Below are positions 60,635 through 64,000 of a DNA stretch of 64,000 nt, in pieces. The stretch spans positions 17,799,816 through 17,863,815 of the forward strand of contig CM020619.1 of the NCBI GenBank assembly GCA_009829735.1. Direction: 5' to 3'. Origin of the DNA: Pyropia yezoensis. Lineage: Eukaryota > Rhodophyta > Bangiophyceae > Bangiales > Bangiaceae. The notes under the pieces are model-generated. The model ran no database searches and had not been told where the DNA came from. It saw only the letters and a program-made list of their open reading frames with translations. How positions within the stretch are numbered: position 1 is the first letter of the stretch; the number at the start of each line of letters is the position of its first letter. A program made the position numbers and the translations under genes.

Positions 60635-61406
60635 TCATGTGCGGGGGCTGGGAGGCGAGATGGAACGAGGAGAGACGCAGACAAGCATCCTCCGGTCCCC
60701 AACACTACCCTCGCCCGCCGCCCGCGCCCACCGCCGTCGACCACTTTCACCGCGGCGTCGACGCCCCGCGACGACACAGCATCTAACAGCCGCCACGCCG
60801 CCCGCCTCCATCGGCGTGCCACCGGCCATTATGGCCATGATGGCCACCGGCTGCGCTGCTGCGCCCCCTCCCGGAAGTCCCGCCCCCCCCGTTTGCGCCT
60901 CTGCCTGCCGGGCGGCCTGTCGCCGCCGCAGCCCCGTCGCAGCAACCGCCAGCAACGCCCCCATCACCACCACCGCGGCGGCAATGCCCACAGCCTGCAG
61001 ACACCCCCCCCCCGCCTTGCGCATCCATCCGGCGGCCCATTGCCACCACCGCCTTTGTTGCCGCGACGGTCACATTACCGGTGACGGTCAGCTCTTTCCC
61101 GCTGACCGGCCACAGCTGAGTGCGGATCTCCCCTTTGGTCATCCCCCGCGTGTGGACGTTGAGGTACAGACGGCCATCCGCCGCCCTGATCAGGCCCTCG
61201 GGCATCAGATCCACGGTCACATTCCCGTGCCCCGCCGTGCCGCCCTGTGTCAGGGTGGTGAGGGGGAAGAGGTCTACAACAATGGCCGGGTTGTTCATCC
61301 CCGCCGAGGCCGAGTGCACGTGGATGCCCTCGACGGAATCCACGGGCGTGGCCAGCCGCGCAAACGACCACCGAAGATGGAGGGTGCGCCCCCACACCAT
61401 CCCCAC
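60635..61406 (-). CDS. CHRD-domain protein, frame broken at C10 run
   Basis: The frame from about 61406 encodes the C-terminal half of a CHRD domain: GIHVHSASAGMNNPAIVVDL, then NVTVDLMPEGLIRAADGRLYLNVHT and KGEIRTQLWP. These match the family's HIHxG and YVNVHTxxxPxGEIRGQL motifs. CHRD domains occur in chordin and in secreted or surface proteins of microbes and algae. At a run of ten C on the plus strand (61004-61013) the frame breaks. In the other frame, directly after it, comes a 20-residue hydrophobic helix (VGIAAAVVVMGALLAVAA) followed by Arg residues, a membrane anchor with basic stop-transfer. I infer one surface-anchored protein ending near 60635. The N-terminal half is not located with confidence; codons near 61700-62170 on this strand may contribute. 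Confidence 0.6.
61004..61013 (-). other. C10/G10 run at frame break of CHRD gene
   Basis: Ten consecutive C on the plus strand between the CHRD frame and the membrane-helix frame. Same length and nature as the run in the Sen1-like gene. Confidence 0.65.
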
Positions 61407-62627
61407 CGCCTAGCTGTGCGGCGTAGTACCTACGCATCGAAAACAAAAAATACATGGCTGGGCTCAAGGGGGCACAACAGGGGCAACGGCGCCGCACGGG
61501 CGCTGCCGCCGCCTCCAAGGGGGCCAGCCCGTCCCCTTCCCCCCCCCCCCCCTCCCCCCCCACCCCACCCGCCCGCTGAAGGGCCGATCGCGCGCCTCCC
61601 GGCGGCGGCCGGGAGCGGCACCCGTCAATGGCGACCGATGCCCGCCGGGATGGGCACCCGCACGACGCTGAGGCCGTCGGTCTCATGCGTCGTCGGCGGC
61701 CACGTGCCCGCAAACGCTGCGCGCTGCGGCGCCGGCGGTGGGCGGGGCGGCGGCGGGAGCCACCTGCTCAGCAGGCGGGCGCGGATGCGGTCGCGCCGCC
61801 TCTCGCCCGTACCACCCCCCCGCCCCTCCTGCACCGGGCGCAGCAGCACCAGCCGGGGGTGCACGGTGGCGGTGAGCGACAGCGCCGCGGCAGCCGTTTG
61901 TGACCGCCGCGCCACCGCCGCGACGGCGCCGGGGAGCCACCCCCCCAGCACTTCGGGGGGGAACAGGCGCCACTTCACCGCCCCCACGGGGCCCCGCAGG
62001 GTGCCCGAGCGGCCTTCCAGGCCGGTGGGGAGCCCCCGCTCCGTTGCCGTCGCGTCGCCCAGCTCCCACAATGACCCGTCGGCCCAGGTGGTGAGGCGCA
62101 TTTTGAGGGTGGCGCCGCAGGGAGGCACCACCGCTTGGTGCCACGCCCAGGCGGCCTTGGCAACGGGCGGGGGTGAGGCGGGGGCGCCGCCCACCCCCCC
62201 CCCTCTCCCCACCGTCACCGCCACACCCGTCGCTGCCGCCGCTGTCGCGCCCCCCCCCCCCCCCCCCGCTCCCTCAGCGGCGGCGGCGGCACCAGCGGCA
62301 GCAGAGCCTTGACCGACGCCCGCAGTGGCTCCCGCGGCGGCGGGGGGGTGGCGCCCACGGGCGGCGCGCCCCTGTTCGTCCCCCGGTGGGTGCACAGCCC
62401 CGGTGCGCGCTGTCGGTCGGGGGGGGGGGCGCCCCCCTCCCCCCCCCCCCCCCCCTCTGGTCGTCACGGGATTGTGGGTTGGGGAGGGTGGTAGGGGAAT
62501 GGAGGAGTGGGCGGGCGGGGGGTGGGGGCGGGGGAGGGGGGGGCAGCAGCCCTCTCTGACCCGCCTTTTGGGGTAGGAATTTGGCGGCGTTTGGCGGCGG
62601 CGGGGGTGGGGGTGGATAGGGTTGGCC
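61407..62627. other. GC-rich DNA upstream of CHRD gene
   Basis: Mixed region with C and G tracts. A minus-strand frame (about 61625-62170) includes less repetitive sequence (AWAWHQAVVPPCGATLKMRL, VKWRLFPPEVLGGWLPG) that may be an upstream exon of the CHRD gene. No splice sites resolved. Confidence 0.3.
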
Positions 62628-62762
62628 AATACCGCGCCTCGCGGGCGCTCCCATTGGGCAGGGCAGCGCGCTGCCCTGCCCAATACCGCGCCTCGCGGGC
62701 GCTCCCATTGGGCAGGGCAGCGCGCTGCCCTGCCCAATACCGCGCCCCGCGGGCGCTCCCAT
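62628..62762. repeat. 54-bp tandem repeat containing 30-bp palindromes
   Basis: About 2.5 units of 54 bp. Each full unit carries a perfect 30-bp palindrome with half-site TTGGGCAGGGCAGCG (62654-62683 and 62708-62737). It lies at the truncated end of the DIRS-like element. Confidence 0.9.
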
Positions 62763-62849
62763 TCGCGGCTGCAGCCGCGGCGGTGGCAGCCCACAGGAAG
62801 GACGACGACGGTCGGCGGGAGGACGTGGTGCCCATATGTCGACAAGCGC

Positions 62850-63640
62850 AAATAACACTAGGTAGGGGTTTAGCCCGGGGAAGGGGAGGGCGTAGGAGAA
62901 ACACAAAACCACTACAGCGATCAAAGCGGGAAGGGTGTCCGACCACGGCAGCTCCCGGGAGATGGGGCCGTCCGCTGCCGCCGTCTTGTGGTAGCGCACG
63001 ATGAAGCACGTACGTCCGTCTGGAGGGAGGTCCATGTCGGCCAGGGATAAGCGCACGAGGTCCTTGGCGCGCCGCATCCACCAGAAGGCGCAGACAACGG
63101 CGGTCAGCTGGTGCCGCAGCACGCGAGGGGAGTAGGTTGCCAAAAGCGCCAGGCTCCAGGCGGCGGTCGACGGCAACGGAGCGACGGCCCGTGAGGGCTC
63201 GGGGCGAAGTGCCAGCCCCGCCCGTCGGAAGCCAGACTTGGCCTCGCGGACGCTCTCGGCGTCGCAGGGGTTCGCAAACCTCGCCGCCATGTGCCGCTTG
63301 CGGACCGCCGCCAGTAGGGGCTTGAGCGACGCGGCTACGACCGTGCCGCGCCGCCACAGGGAGCCAACATACTGGACGATGGTCGCCGTGCTGGCCGGCA
63401 GAGGCCGGACGCCTCGGCGCGAGCAGTAGGCGGCGAAACGGCGCCAGTGGCCGTCATATCGGTCAGCCGTAGCTGCGACGACGGACCACGACCGCAAGTA
63501 GCGCGCGGCAGCTCCGTCAGCGCCGCCTCCGGGGGCGGTACGCGCCAGCGCCGAGCGTTGGCCACGCCACCACCGGTCCGCCGCTGGCGTCGGTTGAAGC
63601 GCTGCCGGCGTTGGAAGGCTCGCTCGGCCGCCGCCCGCGT
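62850..63640 (-). pseudogene. DIRS-like tyrosine recombinase, truncated
   Basis: Minus-strand frame with a phage-integrase-type N-terminal helical domain (YLRSWSVVAATADRYDGHW onward, about 63440-63510) and the start of the catalytic domain. The first Arg lies in FWWMRRAKDLVRLSLADM (about 63035-63090) and the Lys in VRYHKT (about 62980-62995). After LPALIAVV (about 62900) the frame enters unrelated sequence and the 54-bp repeat. The second-half box (HxxR) and the nucleophilic Tyr are missing, so the copy is dead unless an intron hides the rest. In DIRS elements this enzyme circularises and integrates the cDNA. Confidence 0.7.
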
Positions 63641-63649
63641 TGCTTGGAC

Positions 63650-64000
63650 GACGGCCGGGAAGTGGCCGCCGATGACGAAGCGGAAGACGGCGATCCGCCA
63701 TCGCGGAGAGGTGGCTGGCAGGCGGGCGCGCCCGGAGGAGAAGGGCGTGACCCGCCCGGGAAGGAGCCACGCCTCCGTGGCGTGCGCCACTGCGGGCCCC
63801 CACCATTCCTGGGCCGTCCAGACGGGCAGGATCACGGTCGCCGTGGCCTTGTCCGCCACGACCTTGTCGATGACGCGTGCGACTTGGGAGAACGGCGGGT
63901 AGATCCAGCTGTTCTCGTTGCCGCCCCAAGGCAGGGAGAACGTATCCACGCCCTCGGTACCCGGGCTGGTCCGCAGCGAGTTGAAGCGCGCGCAGCGCGT
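63650..64000 (-). pseudogene. DIRS-like reverse transcriptase/RNase H, C-terminal end
   Basis: Partial: continues past the right edge of the window. The frame carries FNSLRTSPGTEGVDTFS, GGNENSWIYPPFSQVARV and TATVILPVWTAQEWW, a close match to the end of the RNase H region of DIRS elements (DxFS...N.YNPPFSLI...LxxPxWPxQxW). It sits upstream of the recombinase in a different, overlapping frame, which is the normal DIRS layout. Confidence 0.75.

Larger units (their letters stand above)
62628..64000 (-). mobile_element. DIRS-like retrotransposon, partial and decayed
   Basis: Composite of the RNase H end, the broken tyrosine recombinase and the adjoining palindromic repeat array. The 5' portion lies outside the window. 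Terminal repeats of the DIRS type cannot be identified. Confidence 0.65.

Noticed and set aside
62850-64000. Tyrosine recombinase as a Crypton or Starship-type captain driving the large interval
   Set aside because: It is preceded by a DIRS-type RNase H end in an overlapping frame, lies outside 23-55 kb, and lacks its nucleophile.

Overview
This is nuclear DNA from a GC-rich eukaryote, most likely an alga. My best guess is a bangialean red alga such as Porphyra or Pyropia, but this is weakly supported. The evidence is very high GC with long G/C homopolymers, mostly intron-poor genes with occasional GTAAGT/GTGAGT donors, a CHRD-domain protein, Sen1-like, SET, HIRAN and helicase-associated-like genes, and a dense load of eukaryotic transposons. 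There are no operons, ribosome binding sites, rRNA or tRNA genes.

Layout. 1-2901: the 3' part of a Ty3/gypsy chromovirus (element A), broken by one in-frame TGA and ending in an 830-bp LTR. 2902-3761: low-complexity CCG-rich DNA. 3762-13917: a complete young Ty3/gypsy chromovirus (element B) with two 644-bp LTRs differing at 3 sites, a 5-bp target duplication, gag, a -1 slippery site, pol, and an unusual 1.8-kb antisense ORF. 13918-15823: no convincing gene. 15824-16745: a near-perfect 920-bp palindrome (foldback element). 16746-23259: extremely GC-rich host DNA with runs of more than 20 G or C, holding two short secreted-protein exons.

23260-54941: about 31.7 kb of different composition that appears to split the second secreted-protein exon; an in-frame C-terminal remnant lies at 54942-55046. 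It holds a zinc-finger protein with 27-bp coding repeats, an RGG protein, a basic coiled-coil protein, a SET protein, a Gly-rich protein, a truncated unknown protein, a Sen1/senataxin-like helicase (frame broken at a C10 run), a HIRAN protein and a large acidic-repeat protein. A ~327-bp module, or its ~42-bp core, lies 160-290 bp upstream of four of these genes in matching orientation, and tandem copies lie elsewhere. This could be one giant multigene mobile unit or a gene cluster sharing a dispersed promoter; the sequence alone does not decide.

55379-59039: a complete hAT transposon with terminal inverted repeats, a perfect 8-bp target duplication and an apparently intact transposase. 59048-62600: GC-rich host DNA with a CHRD gene on the minus strand (frame broken at a second C10 run, followed by a membrane helix). 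62628-64000: a decayed DIRS-like retrotransposon on the minus strand, entering from the right edge, with a tandem array of perfect 30-bp palindromes at its truncated end.

The transposon genes act within their own elements. I see no pathway linking the host-type genes beyond a theme of chromatin, DNA and RNA binding: helicase, SET, HIRAN, zinc finger, RGG and coiled coil.
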